64,000 nucleotides of DNA, from contig NZ_CP015225.1 in NCBI RefSeq assembly GCF_001623525.1, positions 682,001-746,000 on the forward strand, given 5' to 3'. Positions 27,000 through 36,429 of this stretch are shown here, one piece after another. The notes below the pieces were generated by a model. That model ran no database searches and had not been told where the DNA came from. It saw only the letters and a list, made by a program, of their open reading frames with translations. Position 1 is the stretch's first letter; every line of letters starts with the position of its first letter. The position numbers and the translations under genes are program-made. Origin of the DNA: Pseudomonas fluorescens. GTDB taxonomy: Bacteria; Pseudomonadota; Gammaproteobacteria; Pseudomonadales; Pseudomonadaceae.

Positions 27000-28075
27000 C
27001 GACGCCTCCGCAAGCGCAGGCGCTTGAGCCGCTGGCGCCACTCGGTGTGTTGGGCCGGCTGGAACAGCGGCTGGTTGAACAGGCGCTGCAACGGATTGTC
27101 CGGCCAGCGCGCCCGGGCCACCAGCAACATGCTCAACAGCAGCGCAACGGCCAGGGGCCAGTGATACAGCGCCAGGGCAGGACGGGCCTGGGTCGGTTGC
27201 TGGGTCACCGGCTCGAGCTGGTCGAGGGTGGTCTTGATCGCCAGTAATTGCGCGCCATCCTGGGCACGAAAATACTGGCCGCCGGTGGCTTGGGCGATTT
27301 CCTTGAGTGTCGGTTCATCCAGGTCCAGGCTCGGGTTGACGCCGAGCAAACCCGTGGTGCCGCTTTGTTCCGGGTCGGCACCGATGCCGATCGGGTAGAT
27401 TTTCACGCCTTCGTCGGCGGCCAGTCGCGCGGCGGTGAGGGGGTCGATTTCGCCGCCATTGTTGGCGCCGTCGGTGACCAGGATCAGCACGCGGCTGTGG
27501 GCCGGGCGCTGGCGCAGGCGCTTGAGGGCCAGGCCGATGGCGTCGCCGATGGCCGTATTCTTGCCGGCGATACCGATACGCGCCTCATCGAGCCAATGAC
27601 GCACGGTGCGGCGGTCGAAGGTCAGCGGTGCTTGCAGATAGGCCTGGCTGCCGAACAGGATCAGGCCGACCCGGTCACCTTCGCGGCCTTCGAGAAAGTC
27701 CCCGAGCATGTGCTGGACCAGCACAAGGCGACTGACCTCTTCGTCCTTCCACTGCATGTCGGGAAAGTCCATGGAACCCGAGACATCCACCGCCACCAGC
27801 AGGTCGCGGCCGCTGGCGGCAATGGGCAATGGCTCGCCCAACCACTGCGGTCGAGCCGCGGCGATCAGCAACAGCAGCCAGAGCAGGATGAAGGGCGCCT
27901 GTTGCCGCCAGGTCGGCAGATTGGCCCGCGCCCGGCGACCCACCAGGCCTTCCAGGTCCCCGAGGAAGCTGACCTTGAGCGCTGGCTCGCCGCTATCGGC
28001 CGCCGGCAGCACCAGGCGCATCAGCCAAGGCAGCGGCAACAGGGCGAATACCCACGGCCAGGCGAACTCAAACAT
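26996..28075 (-). CDS. batA: BatA-like VWA membrane protein
   Basis: 359 residues. TM helices at about 7-25 and 60-74, then a VWA domain with an intact metal-ion-dependent adhesion site D-V-S-G-S-M-D (97-103), T-F-D-R-R-T and the later V-T-D-G-A-N-N. A C-terminal TM lies near 312-330. The intact site contrasts with the altered one in the neighbouring BatB. It overlaps the DUF4381 gene by 8 bp. Confidence 0.86.
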   Translation of the reverse strand: MFEFAWPWVFALLPLPWLMRLVLPAADSGEPALKVSFLGDLEGLVGRRARANLPTWRQQAPFILLWLLLLIAAARPQWLGEPLPIAASGRDLLVAVDVSGSMDFPDMQWKDEEVSRLVLVQHMLGDFLEGREGDRVGLILFGSQAYLQAPLTFDRRTVRHWLDEARIGIAGKNTAIGDAIGLALKRLRQRPAHSRVLILVTDGANNGGEIDPLTAARLAADEGVKIYPIGIGADPEQSGTTGLLGVNPSLDLDEPTLKEIAQATGGQYFRAQDGAQLLAIKTTLDQLEPVTQQPTQARPALALYHWPLAVALLLSMLLVARARWPDNPLQRLFNQPLFQPAQHTEWRQRLKRLRLRRRR

Positions 28076-28562
28076 GTTTGCGAATCCAGATTTCGACCGC
28101 CTGGGTCAGCCCAGCGATGGCTTTGTCATCGAGCTTGCATTCGGGTTTGTAGGCGCCTTCCACCAATATCATCCAGCGCGTCAGGCCCGCGGCCGGGCAG
28201 CGGTTATCCAGGAACGCCAGCCATTTGCGCCCATTGAGGGTGTGGCTCTGGCTGTAGGGGTAGTGATTGCGGCATAGACGCTTGAGCAGCCCGTTGAGCT
28301 GTTGCAGCCAGGCCCCGGCCGGCGCGCCGTCGTAGGGTTTGGGCAGCAGGGCGAGTTCGGCCAGCGCGGCCAGGCGCACCGGGTCGAGGGGTTGTTCGGC
28401 GCGGGCGACGGTGCGCTTGATGGGAATGAACCGGCGCAGTTGCCACAGGCCCAGGCCCAGCAATGGGATCAACACCAGCAGCAGCCACCAGCCTGGCGCG
28501 GGTGGCCAGAAACCGATAGGCGGCGGCGCCATCAGCGGTTGCAGTTGATCGAGGCTGCTCAT
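28068..28562 (-). CDS. DUF4381-type membrane protein
   Basis: 164 residues from ATG 28562, which overlaps the DUF58 stop as ATGA. One TM helix about 20-42 (P-A-P-G-W-W-L-L-L-V-L-I-P-L-L-G) followed by a cytoplasmic helical domain with R-L-C-R-N-H-Y-P and W-L-A-F-L-D. Proteins of this type (DUF4381) sit between the DUF58 and VWA genes in proteobacterial MoxR operons; the function is unknown. Confidence 0.8.
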   Translation of the reverse strand: MSSLDQLQPLMAPPPIGFWPPAPGWWLLLVLIPLLGLGLWQLRRFIPIKRTVARAEQPLDPVRLAALAELALLPKPYDGAPAGAWLQQLNGLLKRLCRNHYPYSQSHTLNGRKWLAFLDNRCPAAGLTRWMILVEGAYKPECKLDDKAIAGLTQAVEIWIRKHV

Positions 28563-29503
28563 CGGCTTTTCCCGGCCCGCTTGGGGTTCAGGTAGTCGCG
28601 CAGTTGCTCGACCATGTCGCCCTGGGTACTCAGGGGCAGCATCAGGATTCGCAGTTTCTGCGCCAGCATCTCCCAGCGTTCCTGGCGCGCCTCGGCCTGG
28701 GCGCGATAGGCCTGGCGCAGTTCGAAATTCAGGGTGTCGAGTTCCAGCTGCGAACCACGCTGGGTGAACCGCAGCAGACCGGCGGCGGGCAGGGCATGAT
28801 CCAGCGGGTCCGACAGTGGCAGCAACAACAGGTCGCAATGGCGCGACAGCAGGCTCAACTGTTGCTCGGCGCTGTCGGACAGCGCGCGCTCATCGCAAAT
28901 CACGATCGCCAGGCTGCCGGGCCGTAGCACTTCCCGGGCTCGGCGCAGGGCGATGCCGAACGAGTCGCGATCCGGCTCGGCCTCGGTGTGCAGTGACTGA
29001 TTGACCCGCACCAACCGGTTGAGCAATTGCAACAGGCTCTGTTTGCTGCGTCGCGGCTTGACCTCGTAATGGGTGTTATTGCCGAACACCAGGCCGCCGA
29101 CCCGGTCGTTATGCCCCAGCGCGGCCCAGCCTATGAGGCTGGCGGCCTGGGCGGCGAGTACCGACTTGAACACCAGCCCCGAACCGAAGAACAGCCGGTG
29201 GCTTTGCTCGATCATGATGAAGATCGGCCGCTCGCGTTCTTCGTGGAACAGTTTGGTGTGGGGCTCCTGGGTCCGGGCGGTGACGCGCCAGTCAATGGTG
29301 CGTACGTCGTCGCCGGCCTGATAGACCCGCACCTGGTCGAAATCGACCCCGCGTCCGCGCAGTTTGGAGTGGTGCAGGCCGATCAGCGGGCTGCGCTGGC
29401 CTGGGGTCGAGAACAACTGCACTTCGCGCACGCGATGGCGCATCTCGATCAGCTCCGAAAGGCTGACGCGGATGCCCGGTGCGGGCGCCAGTGGATTATT
29501 CAT
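28559..29503 (-). CDS. DUF58 domain protein
   Basis: 314 residues. The family signature region R-G-R-G-V-D-F-D-Q-V-R-V-Y-Q-A-G-D-D-V-R-T-I-D-W-R-V-T-A-R is near residues 47-80, followed by a VWA-like Rossmann fold (I-F-I-M-I-E-Q-S-H-R-L-F-F-G). No TM segment. DUF58 proteins accompany MoxR ATPases and are thought to be their substrate or adaptor. It starts 9 bp after moxR. Confidence 0.86.
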   Translation of the reverse strand: MNNPLAPAPGIRVSLSELIEMRHRVREVQLFSTPGQRSPLIGLHHSKLRGRGVDFDQVRVYQAGDDVRTIDWRVTARTQEPHTKLFHEERERPIFIMIEQSHRLFFGSGLVFKSVLAAQAASLIGWAALGHNDRVGGLVFGNNTHYEVKPRRSKQSLLQLLNRLVRVNQSLHTEAEPDRDSFGIALRRAREVLRPGSLAIVICDERALSDSAEQQLSLLSRHCDLLLLPLSDPLDHALPAAGLLRFTQRGSQLELDTLNFELRQAYRAQAEARQERWEMLAQKLRILMLPLSTQGDMVEQLRDYLNPKRAGKSR

Positions 29504-29512
29504 GACACATGC

Positions 29513-30472
<960 letters not shown>

Positions 30473-30810
30473 CGGTGACTGTTCCTGGAAAGGGTGGCCC
30501 CGGACGTTCGGATAACGCCGGGGCTGGGGGCGTTACTTTAATGCATGGCGGGGGGTGGCGACTAACGGGATTTTGATTGGCCGTGTGAATTGTGATCGGC
30601 TTGGAAAGATTGTGGGGGTGGGTTTGCTTGCCATGAATCCTACCCGATAGGCGCACTTACCCGGTGGCGAGGGAGCTTGCTCCCGCTTGACCGGGCTGGC
30701 GCTCCAGTGCGAAGCACTCACAAAATGAAGGGGTGTTTATCTGGATGTAGGAGTGTTCTGTATCGGGCTACGTTGTCTTGCGCCATTGCCTACAACTACG
30801 CCAGAATCCG
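30473..30810. other. Gene-free promoter region and REP singlet
   Basis: The left part (30473-30660) is AT-richer and should hold the moxR promoter on the minus strand. A single unpaired REP (GTGGCGAGGGAGCTTGCTCCCGC) lies at 30664-30686; a GTGCGAAGCAC hairpin follows. 30720-30810 precedes the DUF6124 leader and probably contains its promoter, although no convincing -35/-10 pair was found. Confidence 0.6.
30664..30686. repeat. Single REP (GGGAGC-stem type)
   Basis: A lone REP with no inverted partner. What follows (GCTTGACCGGG) is unrelated to other elements here except for a nearby GTGCGAAGCAC hairpin. Confidence 0.75.
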
Positions 30811-30851
30811 CCGGCTTGTGCGCTTGGGAGGCAGGTTCTATCGTTTCCGGG

Positions 30852-31035
30852 TCGCTGATGAATCAGCGATCGGGTTTGGTAGCCCGGCTTTTGACTTGTC
30901 GCACAGCCCCTGTAACGGAGGCCTTTTTGGTATCTGTTTTATGGCGGTCATGCGCAGGGCGTCTTCGGACGCGCCGGTTCTCCAAGTCACCGGTCTACCA
31001 ACCCGCGTATGGCCGCCACCTTCGTTTGGTAGCGA
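30852..31035 (+). ncRNA. Candidate structured cis-regulatory leader of the DUF6124 gene
   Basis: A dense set of mutually consistent stems. Hairpin A: TCGCTGAT/ATCAGCGA at 30852-30869. Hairpin B: CGGG/CCCG with loop TTTGGTAG at 30871-30886. A 14-bp basal stem with two G-U pairs: 30942-30955 with 31005-31018. Inside it: hairpin C GCGTC-TTCG-GACGC (30959-30972), hairpin D CCGGT/ACCGG (30974-30993), and unpaired CTACCAA (30995-31001). Hairpin E: TCG/CGA with the same loop TTTGGTAG (31022-31035), 27 nt before the SD GGAG at 31062. Seven nt of each loop complement CTACCAA, so B and E could compete for it. This is seen in the sequence; that it is a riboregulator is inference. Confidence 0.6.
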
Positions 31036-31073
31036 GGTTGATGGTCTCCTTTTTCTGATTTGGAGATTCATTC

Positions 31074-31442
31074 ATGTTCAAAGTAACCCCGAACCCACCG
31101 AACACCGATCCAACGTCACCGCGTTCAAAAACCAAGTCTCAAAAACACGACGAAGTCACCGATCGAGTCCTCGACCATTACCTGAACCCCAAGCCGGACA
31201 AACCCGAAGCAGAACCTGCCCCCGGCCAACTCTTCACCGTCAACAAAGACATCGACACCGAAAGCCTGCTTGCCAACCTCAGCGAAACCCTGGCCTCGGC
31301 CAATGCCATGGTCAATGACCTGGCGTTCGACCTGGACGGTTCACGCCGGCATTTCCTCCTGGGCATTCAGCAACTGATCGAACTGGGCAGCCTGCTGGCA
31401 AACCGTGCACTGGACAACATCGAAACCCGCCAACCGACATAA
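31074..31442 (+). CDS. DUF6124-type small protein
   Basis: 122 residues with the family opening M-F-K-V-T-P-N-P-P. A polar linker with D-x-V-L-D-H-Y-L-N-P is followed by an F-T-V-N-K-D-I-D-T-E-S-L-L-A-N motif and a helical C-terminal part (L-L-G-I-Q-Q-L-I-E-L-G). Such proteins are numerous paralogues in fluorescent pseudomonads and have no known role; the family name is from memory. GGAG lies 9 nt before the start. Immediately upstream is the unusually long structured leader, which is the most notable feature of this gene. Confidence 0.75.
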   Translation: MFKVTPNPPNTDPTSPRSKTKSQKHDEVTDRVLDHYLNPKPDKPEAEPAPGQLFTVNKDIDTESLLANLSETLASANAMVNDLAFDLDGSRRHFLLGIQQLIELGSLLANRALDNIETRQPT

Positions 31443-31776
31443 CCCCCGTGGCGAGGGACTTGTGACATTCCTTAAATCCTAGGCAAACCACAAAACCTGT
31501 GGGAGCCGAGCTTGCTCGCGATGGCGGCGGTACATTCAACATAGATGGGGCTGAACCACCGCTATCGTCAAGTCGCCGTCCGGAGCAGGCTCCCACATTG
31601 GAGCTGCGACAACAGTCGGACGAAATTCCGGCCGTTGGTTCGTGTGAAGGGAACGACGTTAGCTTGTCGGTACCTGTCAGTCCTGACAGTAGACGCTCAA
31701 TTTGGCCCGAGTTATAGATTGGCCGGCATCAGGTTAGCACCTGAAGAATCCATCCCAATAACGAGAGGGAACTGTT
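31443..31776. repeat. Gene-free gap with decayed REPs
   Basis: Between the DUF6124 gene and the 61-residue gene. 31448-31463 is the remains of a GTGGCGAGGGA REP. 31498-31597 is a degenerate element of the second family. The last part, before the GAGAGGGAA ribosome-binding site at 31760, should hold the promoter of the next gene; no other feature seen. Confidence 0.7.
31498..31597. repeat. Degenerate REPIN of the second family
   Basis: TGTGGGAGCCGAGCTTGCTCG at the left, GCTCCCACA at the right, with a diverged centre containing GATGGCGG and CCGCTATCG. The stem has accumulated unpaired changes. Confidence 0.7.
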
Positions 31777-31962
31777 ATGGACTACCCAAAAGATCGTCCC
31801 TTCAACGGGTACATAATTCGTCAATACGACCCTGCCTATCAGCCCTATGACAATACATTTCAAGGAGTGGACTCGAATGGGGAGCCGATTACCGGGTTCT
31901 GCAAGTCAGCGGAGGAAGTCGAGGCGTTGATCAATGAATACATTAATGATGAGGCCATATAA
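31777..31962 (+). CDS. Small hypothetical protein, 61 residues
   Basis: MDYPKDRPFNGYIIRQYDPA, hydrophilic and acidic, with no signal or TM segment. A C-terminal helix K-S-A-E-E-V-E-A-L-I-N-E-Y-I-N-D-E. Codon use is AT-richer than its neighbours (ATA, AAT, TTC mix), which may point to recent acquisition. GAGGGAACTGTT precedes the ATG, and an intrinsic terminator begins at the last bases of its stop codon. Function unknown. Confidence 0.72.
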   Translation: MDYPKDRPFNGYIIRQYDPAYQPYDNTFQGVDSNGEPITGFCKSAEEVEALINEYINDEAI

Positions 31963-31995
31963 CCGGCTATCAAGCGCGAAGCCGGTTTTAAAAAA
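31961..31995 (+). terminator. Intrinsic terminator of the 61-residue gene
   Basis: Arms AACCGGCT (31961-31968) and AGCCGGTT (31980-31987), then TTTTAAAAAAG. The stem starts inside the TAA stop codon. Confidence 0.85.
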
Positions 31996-32002
31996 GATAG
32001 TG

Positions 32003-32039
32003 GATGGGTATTCGCTCTGATTCAGAGCGAATACCCATC
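32003..32039. repeat. Near-perfect 37-bp palindrome
   Basis: GATGGGTATTCGCTCTGA (32003-32020) and its exact complement (32022-32039), separated by a single T. It is not part of either REP family and lies between a terminator and the next REPIN. The AT/GC mix and centre allow a long hairpin or cruciform. Confidence 0.9.
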
Positions 32040-32058
32040 GGGCAAGCACATTAACCCT

Positions 32059-32205
32059 GTGGCGAGGGAGCTTGCTCCCGCCGGGACGGTTCGACGCTTC
32101 GGGCACAGCAGCCTCAAACCGTGCCGGCGCGGTTTCCCGGGACACACCGCGTTCGCCGGGTCTGCGACTGCTGCGCAGCCGAGCGGGAGCAAGCTCCCTC
32201 GCCAC
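32059..32205. repeat. REPIN 9 (GGGAGC-stem type)
   Basis: Longer spacer than usual. The left REP is followed by an insert with CACGGTTTGAGG-like complementarity, and the right inner hairpin CGACTGCTGCGCAGCCG precedes an intact right REP. It ends 28 bp before the kguD stop codon. Confidence 0.85.
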
Positions 32206-32233
32206 AGAAGCGCTGCCGTGCTCGGATGATTAC

Positions 32234-33211
32234 TCAGCCTACCCACGCCCCCGCATTCACCAGATTCACCGGCCGTTCACCCGCCAATGCCGCCAGCAGG
32301 TTGTCCACCGCACAGCGCGCCATCGCTTCCCGGGTCTCGTGGGTGGCCGAGCCCATGTGCGGTGTCGCCACCACGTTATCCAGTTGCAACAACGGCGAAT
32401 CCGCACTCAAGGGCTCGCGCTCGAAGACGTCCAGCCCCGCGCCACGGATCTGGCCGTTGCGCAGGGCGTCGATCAGTGCCGTTTCGTCCACCACTTTGCC
32501 TCGGGAGATATTGATAAAGATGGATTCGGGACGCATCCGGGCAAACGCCTGCGCATCGATCAGCCCTTGGGTTTCAGCCGTCAAGGGCAAGGTCAGGCAG
32601 ACGAAGTCCGCCTGCTGCAACAAGGTTTCGAGGCTGCAATAGCGTGCGTTGAAACGCTGCTCGACCGCGGGCTTGGGCGAGTGGCTGTGGTAGATGACCT
32701 GCATGCCGAAGCCGAAGTGCCCGCGCTGGGCCAAGGCTTCGCCGATGCGGCCCATGCCGATGATGCCCAGGGTCTTGCCATGGACGTCGGTGCCGAAATG
32801 CCGGGGGCCGATGCTCTGTTGCCAGCCGCCGCTGCGCACCAGGTTGGCCAGCTCCACCACGCGCCGGGCGGTTGCCAGGATCAGGGCGAAACCGGTGTCC
32901 GCGGTGGTTTCGGTGAGCACGTCCGGGGTATTGGTGAGCAGGATCCGGCGTTCGGTCAGGTAGTCGATGTCGTAGTTGTCGACCCCCACCGAGACGCTGG
33001 CGATGGCTTGCAGGTTCGGCGCCAGGTCCAGCAACGGCGCGTCCAGCTTGAGGCTGGCACCCAGCAAGCCATGGGCGCTTGGCAAGGCCTCGCGCAGTTG
33101 CACCAGGCCCTGCGCATCGAGGCGCTCGATGAGGGTGACTTGGGCCTGCGCTTGCAAACGGGCCATCAATTGCGCTGACAGCGCTTTGTACAACACCACG
33201 TGCTTTTTCAT
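32234..33211 (-). CDS. kguD: 2-ketogluconate 6-phosphate reductase (D-2-hydroxyacid dehydrogenase family)
   Basis: 325 residues from ATG 33211 (MKKHVVLYKALSAQLMARLQ). The NAD(P)-binding motif G-I-I-G-M-G-R-I-G is about residues 148-156. The catalytic triad region is N-I-S-R-G-K-V-V-D-E with Arg, Glu in F-E-R-E-P-L and His in T-P-H-M-G-S-A. Its place after the 2-ketogluconate transporter and kinase genes, in the same order as in P. putida, argues for reduction of 2-keto-6-phosphogluconate to 6-phosphogluconate rather than general glyoxylate reduction. Confidence 0.86.
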   Translation of the reverse strand: MKKHVVLYKALSAQLMARLQAQAQVTLIERLDAQGLVQLREALPSAHGLLGASLKLDAPLLDLAPNLQAIASVSVGVDNYDIDYLTERRILLTNTPDVLTETTADTGFALILATARRVVELANLVRSGGWQQSIGPRHFGTDVHGKTLGIIGMGRIGEALAQRGHFGFGMQVIYHSHSPKPAVEQRFNARYCSLETLLQQADFVCLTLPLTAETQGLIDAQAFARMRPESIFINISRGKVVDETALIDALRNGQIRGAGLDVFEREPLSADSPLLQLDNVVATPHMGSATHETREAMARCAVDNLLAALAGERPVNLVNAGAWVG

Positions 33212-33225
33212 GGAGGGGTCTCGCT

Positions 33226-34524
33226 TCAGGAATGGGCAGGCGCCGAGTGTGGCGTCGCGGTTTTCGACAGAACCCGGTCGCTGGCGCCGGGCTTGAGGGC
33301 GAGGGTCAGCACCACGGCCACCAGCAACGCGCCGCTCATCAACAGGAAGGACATGCCAGGAGAGCCGGTGGAACCGTTGAGGTAACCCACCAGGTACGAG
33401 CCGCCGAAGGAGCCCAGCGCGCCCATGCTGTTGATCAGCGCCATGGCACCGCCGGCGACGTTGGCGGGGAGGATTTCCGGAACGATGGCAAAAAACGGCC
33501 CGTACGGCGCATACATGCAAGCCCCGGCCACCACCAGCAGGCTGTAAGACCACCAGAAATGTTCAGGCCCCAGCAGGTAGGAGGCGTAGAACGCGATGGA
33601 AGCGACCAGCAGCGGCGGCCAGACGAAACGCTTGCGCTTCTGCGCCTTGTCCGACGCCCAGGACACCACCAGCATGCCGATCACCGCCGCCAGGTAAGGC
33701 AAGGACGACAGCCACCCGGCCTCGACCATGTTCATCTGCAGGCCGGCCTTGAGAATTGAAGGCAACCACAGGACGAACCCGTAGACCCCGATGCTCCAGC
33801 AGAAAAACTGCAACGCCAGGATGATGACCTTGGGCGAGCGGAAGGCCTCGGCATAGTTCTTCACCGCCTTGATACCCACCTGTTCAGCCGCCAATGCGCT
33901 TTCCAGGTCGTGTTTTTCCTGGTCGCTGAGCCACTTGGCCTGGGATGGACGATCATCGGCCAGGCGCCACCAGATAAAGGCCCAGAGCACTGCCGGCAGG
34001 CCTTCGATGATGAACATCCAGCGCCAGTCGAATTGCTGCACCAGATAACCCGACACCACCGACATCCACAGCATGGTCACTGGGTTGCCAAGGATCAGGA
34101 ACGTGTTGGCCCGCGAACGTTCGGCGCGGGTGAACCAGTGGCACAGGTACACCAGCATGGCCGGCATCACCGCGGCCTCGACCACCCCGAGCATGAAGCG
34201 GATCACGATCAGCCAGTAGGCATTGGAGACCACGCCCGTCAGGGTGGCCAGTGAACCCCAGAGGATCAGGCTGACGAAGATCAGCTTCTTCACACTGTGC
34301 TTTTGCGCGTAGATCGCCCCTGGCACCTGGAAGAAAAAGTAACCGAGGAAAAACAGGGCGCCCAGCAAGGACGACAGCCCCGGGGTGATCATCAGGTCCT
34401 TGGCCATGCCCGAGGCGGCGGCGAACCCGTAGTTGGCCCGGTCCAGGTAGGCCAGGCTGTAGGTGATGAAGACGATGGGCATGATGTACCACCAGCGGCG
34501 GGTGGCGAGGTTGAGCGTTTGCAT
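33226..34524 (-). CDS. kguT: 2-ketogluconate MFS transporter
   Basis: 432 residues with twelve TM helices, ACS family. Y-L-D-R-A-N-Y-G-F-A-A-A-S-G-M follows TM1, and R-A-E-R-S-R-A-N lies in the 4-5 loop. AGGAG lies 9 nt before the ATG. It is placed 92 bp after kguK, with REP DNA between, and 14 bp before kguD. Together the kgu genes import 2-ketogluconate made in the periplasm. Confidence 0.88.
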   Translation of the reverse strand: MQTLNLATRRWWYIMPIVFITYSLAYLDRANYGFAAASGMAKDLMITPGLSSLLGALFFLGYFFFQVPGAIYAQKHSVKKLIFVSLILWGSLATLTGVVSNAYWLIVIRFMLGVVEAAVMPAMLVYLCHWFTRAERSRANTFLILGNPVTMLWMSVVSGYLVQQFDWRWMFIIEGLPAVLWAFIWWRLADDRPSQAKWLSDQEKHDLESALAAEQVGIKAVKNYAEAFRSPKVIILALQFFCWSIGVYGFVLWLPSILKAGLQMNMVEAGWLSSLPYLAAVIGMLVVSWASDKAQKRKRFVWPPLLVASIAFYASYLLGPEHFWWSYSLLVVAGACMYAPYGPFFAIVPEILPANVAGGAMALINSMGALGSFGGSYLVGYLNGSTGSPGMSFLLMSGALLVAVVLTLALKPGASDRVLSKTATPHSAPAHS

Positions 34525-34582
34525 GTCGTTGACTCCTGAGCTTGTTGTTTTTGTTGCAGCAGGTGTGTTTTGCGGTGGTCTC

Positions 34583-34655
34583 TATCGCGAGCAAGCTCGC
34601 TCCCACGGGGTTAACGTCAGCCCCTGTTGGAGCGAGCTTGCTCGCGATTGGCGTC
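34583..34655. repeat. REPIN of the second family at the end of kguK
   Basis: TATCGCGAGCAAGCTCGCTCCCA and the inverted TGGAGCGAGCTTGCTCGCGATTGG. The right half is read through by the last codons of kguK. Confidence 0.85.
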
Positions 34656-35591
34656 ATTGAATTCCGCCAATAACTCAATGCGAGTCGGCAATCCCTCCAT
34701 GTCTCCACGGCTCTGCACCGCGCGGCTGCCAATCCAGTTGGCGCGCTGCACGGCCTCGGTGATGGCCTGGCCTTCGAGCAATGCGCTGATCAGGCCCACG
34801 GCGAAGCCATCACCGGCGCCCACGGTGTCCACCACTTGGGCCACCGGCACGCCGGGGATGACGCCTTGGTCCAACGCCGTGCGGTAATAGGCCCCGTCCG
34901 CGCCGAGCTTGATCACGACGAGTTCGGCGCCTTGGTCCAGGTAGAACGCGGCGATGTCGGCCGGGTCGTCGAAACCGGTCAGCAGCCGGCCTTCGCCGAG
35001 CCCCGGCAAGACCCAGTGGGCGAGGGCGGCGAGGCGATTGATTTCAGTGATCATCGTCGACTCGCTGCCCCAAAGGCTTGGCCTCATGTTGGGGTCGAAC
35101 GACAGGCTGCGGCCGGCCGCGCGCATACGGCTCATCAATTCAAAGGACATCTCGCGGGCCGTGACCGACAACGCCGGGACGATGCCGGTGGCGTGCAAGT
35201 GACGGGCTTCAAGCAGCGATGGCGCGATGGAATCGATCGACAGATGACTGGCCGCCGAGCCACGACGGAAATACTCGACTTGCGGGTCGCTGCCATCGTC
35301 GGTACGGGACTTGAACTGAAATCCGGTGGGGTGCGTTGGATCGACCGCCACGTGACGACAATCCAGGCCTTCGTTTTCCAGTGTCTGCACGACGAAGCGT
35401 CCCAGGGAATCGGCGCCAACCCGGCTCAGCCACGCGACCTTGAAGTCCAGGCGCGACAAACCGATGGCCACGTTGCTGTCGGCCCCGGCAATGCGCTTGT
35501 GGAACTGGTCGACGCTGGCCAGGTCACCGCGCTGGTCGGCCACCAGCATCGCCATGGTTTCGCCGAACGACAACACATCGAACTCAGGCAT
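34617..35591 (-). CDS. kguK: 2-ketogluconate kinase (PfkB family)
   Basis: 324 residues from ATG 35591, 8 bp inside kguE; an in-frame longer start is less likely. The PfkB opening is [13 protein letters not shown], with G-G/A-D-S-N-V-A glycine-rich motif, and the C-terminal [12 protein letters not shown] active-site loop with the catalytic Asp. The last residues ([10 protein letters not shown]) are encoded by REP DNA, so the ancestral stop codon has probably been lost or displaced. Confidence 0.88.
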   Translation of the reverse strand: MPEFDVLSFGETMAMLVADQRGDLASVDQFHKRIAGADSNVAIGLSRLDFKVAWLSRVGADSLGRFVVQTLENEGLDCRHVAVDPTHPTGFQFKSRTDDGSDPQVEYFRRGSAASHLSIDSIAPSLLEARHLHATGIVPALSVTAREMSFELMSRMRAAGRSLSFDPNMRPSLWGSESTMITEINRLAALAHWVLPGLGEGRLLTGFDDPADIAAFYLDQGAELVVIKLGADGAYYRTALDQGVIPGVPVAQVVDTVGAGDGFAVGLISALLEGQAITEAVQRANWIGSRAVQSRGDMEGLPTRIELLAEFNDANREQARSNRG

Positions 35592-36366
35592 GGGCAGGCT
35601 CCCGGCGTGGTTGCCCGAGGCGGGCAAGGGTGGCGACATGTTCAGCGGTCAATTGCAGCAAGTCTTCGCCTTGTAGCGGGTATTCGGCGGCGCGCATTAC
35701 ACCGACGGGCATGTGCTTGAGCAGTTGCTCCCACAGGTGCAGGTCGGTCATGGCCGGAGGCACGGCGACGAGTTTGCCGTCGGCGCGCCGGGCCACTGCC
35801 TTGCAATGCACATACGCCACATACCGCCCGAGCTGGCGGGCGGCCACGGCGGCCGATTGGTCCTGCCATTGCCAGTTGCCGATGTCGAAGGTCATGCCGA
35901 CGGGCAATGCATGCTCTTCGGCAGCGGTGAAGAAACGTTGCAACGGTTCGATCCGTCCGCCTTGCAAGGTCTGGTCGTTTTCCACCAGCAACTGCACCGG
36001 GCTTGCGCCGAGCACATCCGCCAGTGCCGACAGGTCATGGGAGTCGGTGAAGTGCCCGAGGGAGACTTTTAGCCATGCCGAGCCGAAAGCCTCGGACCGT
36101 TGCAGGGTCAGTGCCAAGGCCGGGTTGGGCCTGGACTGCCCGGCGAGCCACAGCTCCAGTGGCGACGAGAAAACACTTTGCAGCCCCTGGGCGCGAGCGC
36201 GAGCGGCCAGCTCGGCGGGCTGTTCGGTGGTGAGCAATTCTTCGCGCCATTCGATGCGTGAGGCGCCGGCGGCGGCCAGCAGATCGATGAAACGGCCTTG
36301 GCCTTGTTGCCGTACCAGGTCGGCGCCGTAGCTGGAAAGGCTGATGGAAACGGGTGGTTTGTTCAT
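35584..36366 (-). CDS. kguE: TIM-barrel sugar isomerase/epimerase of the 2-ketogluconate operon
   Basis: 260 residues, xylose-isomerase-like TIM-barrel (AP endonuclease 2 type). It contains [16 protein letters not shown] and T-F-D-I-G-N-W-Q-W with metal-ligand Glu/Asp. It is the first gene of the kgu operon, beginning 15 bp downstream of a perfect PtxS operator. AGAGG stands before the ATG. The biochemical step is not firmly established in the family. Confidence 0.83.
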   Translation of the reverse strand: MNKPPVSISLSSYGADLVRQQGQGRFIDLLAAAGASRIEWREELLTTEQPAELAARARAQGLQSVFSSPLELWLAGQSRPNPALALTLQRSEAFGSAWLKVSLGHFTDSHDLSALADVLGASPVQLLVENDQTLQGGRIEPLQRFFTAAEEHALPVGMTFDIGNWQWQDQSAAVAARQLGRYVAYVHCKAVARRADGKLVAVPPAMTDLHLWEQLLKHMPVGVMRAAEYPLQGEDLLQLTAEHVATLARLGQPRREPAHA

Positions 36367-36380
36367 TGTTATTACACCTC

Positions 36381-36394
36381 TGAAACCGGTTTCA
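36381..36394. promoter_or_regulatory. PtxS operator before kguE
   Basis: TGAAACCGGTTTCA, a perfect 14-bp palindrome identical to the known PtxS site, in the 63-bp gap between ptxS and kguE. It overlaps the position of the promoter or leader of the kgu operon. PtxS releases it when 2-ketogluconate is bound. Confidence 0.93.
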
Positions 36395-36429
36395 GTTTTA
36401 TTTAAAAAAAGGGGGTGTGCTTCAGGGCC

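Noticed and set aside
30773..30796. TTGTCT ... TACAAC as a -35/-10 promoter of the DUF6124 leader
   Set aside because: The spacer is only about 12 bp, too short for a sigma-70 promoter.
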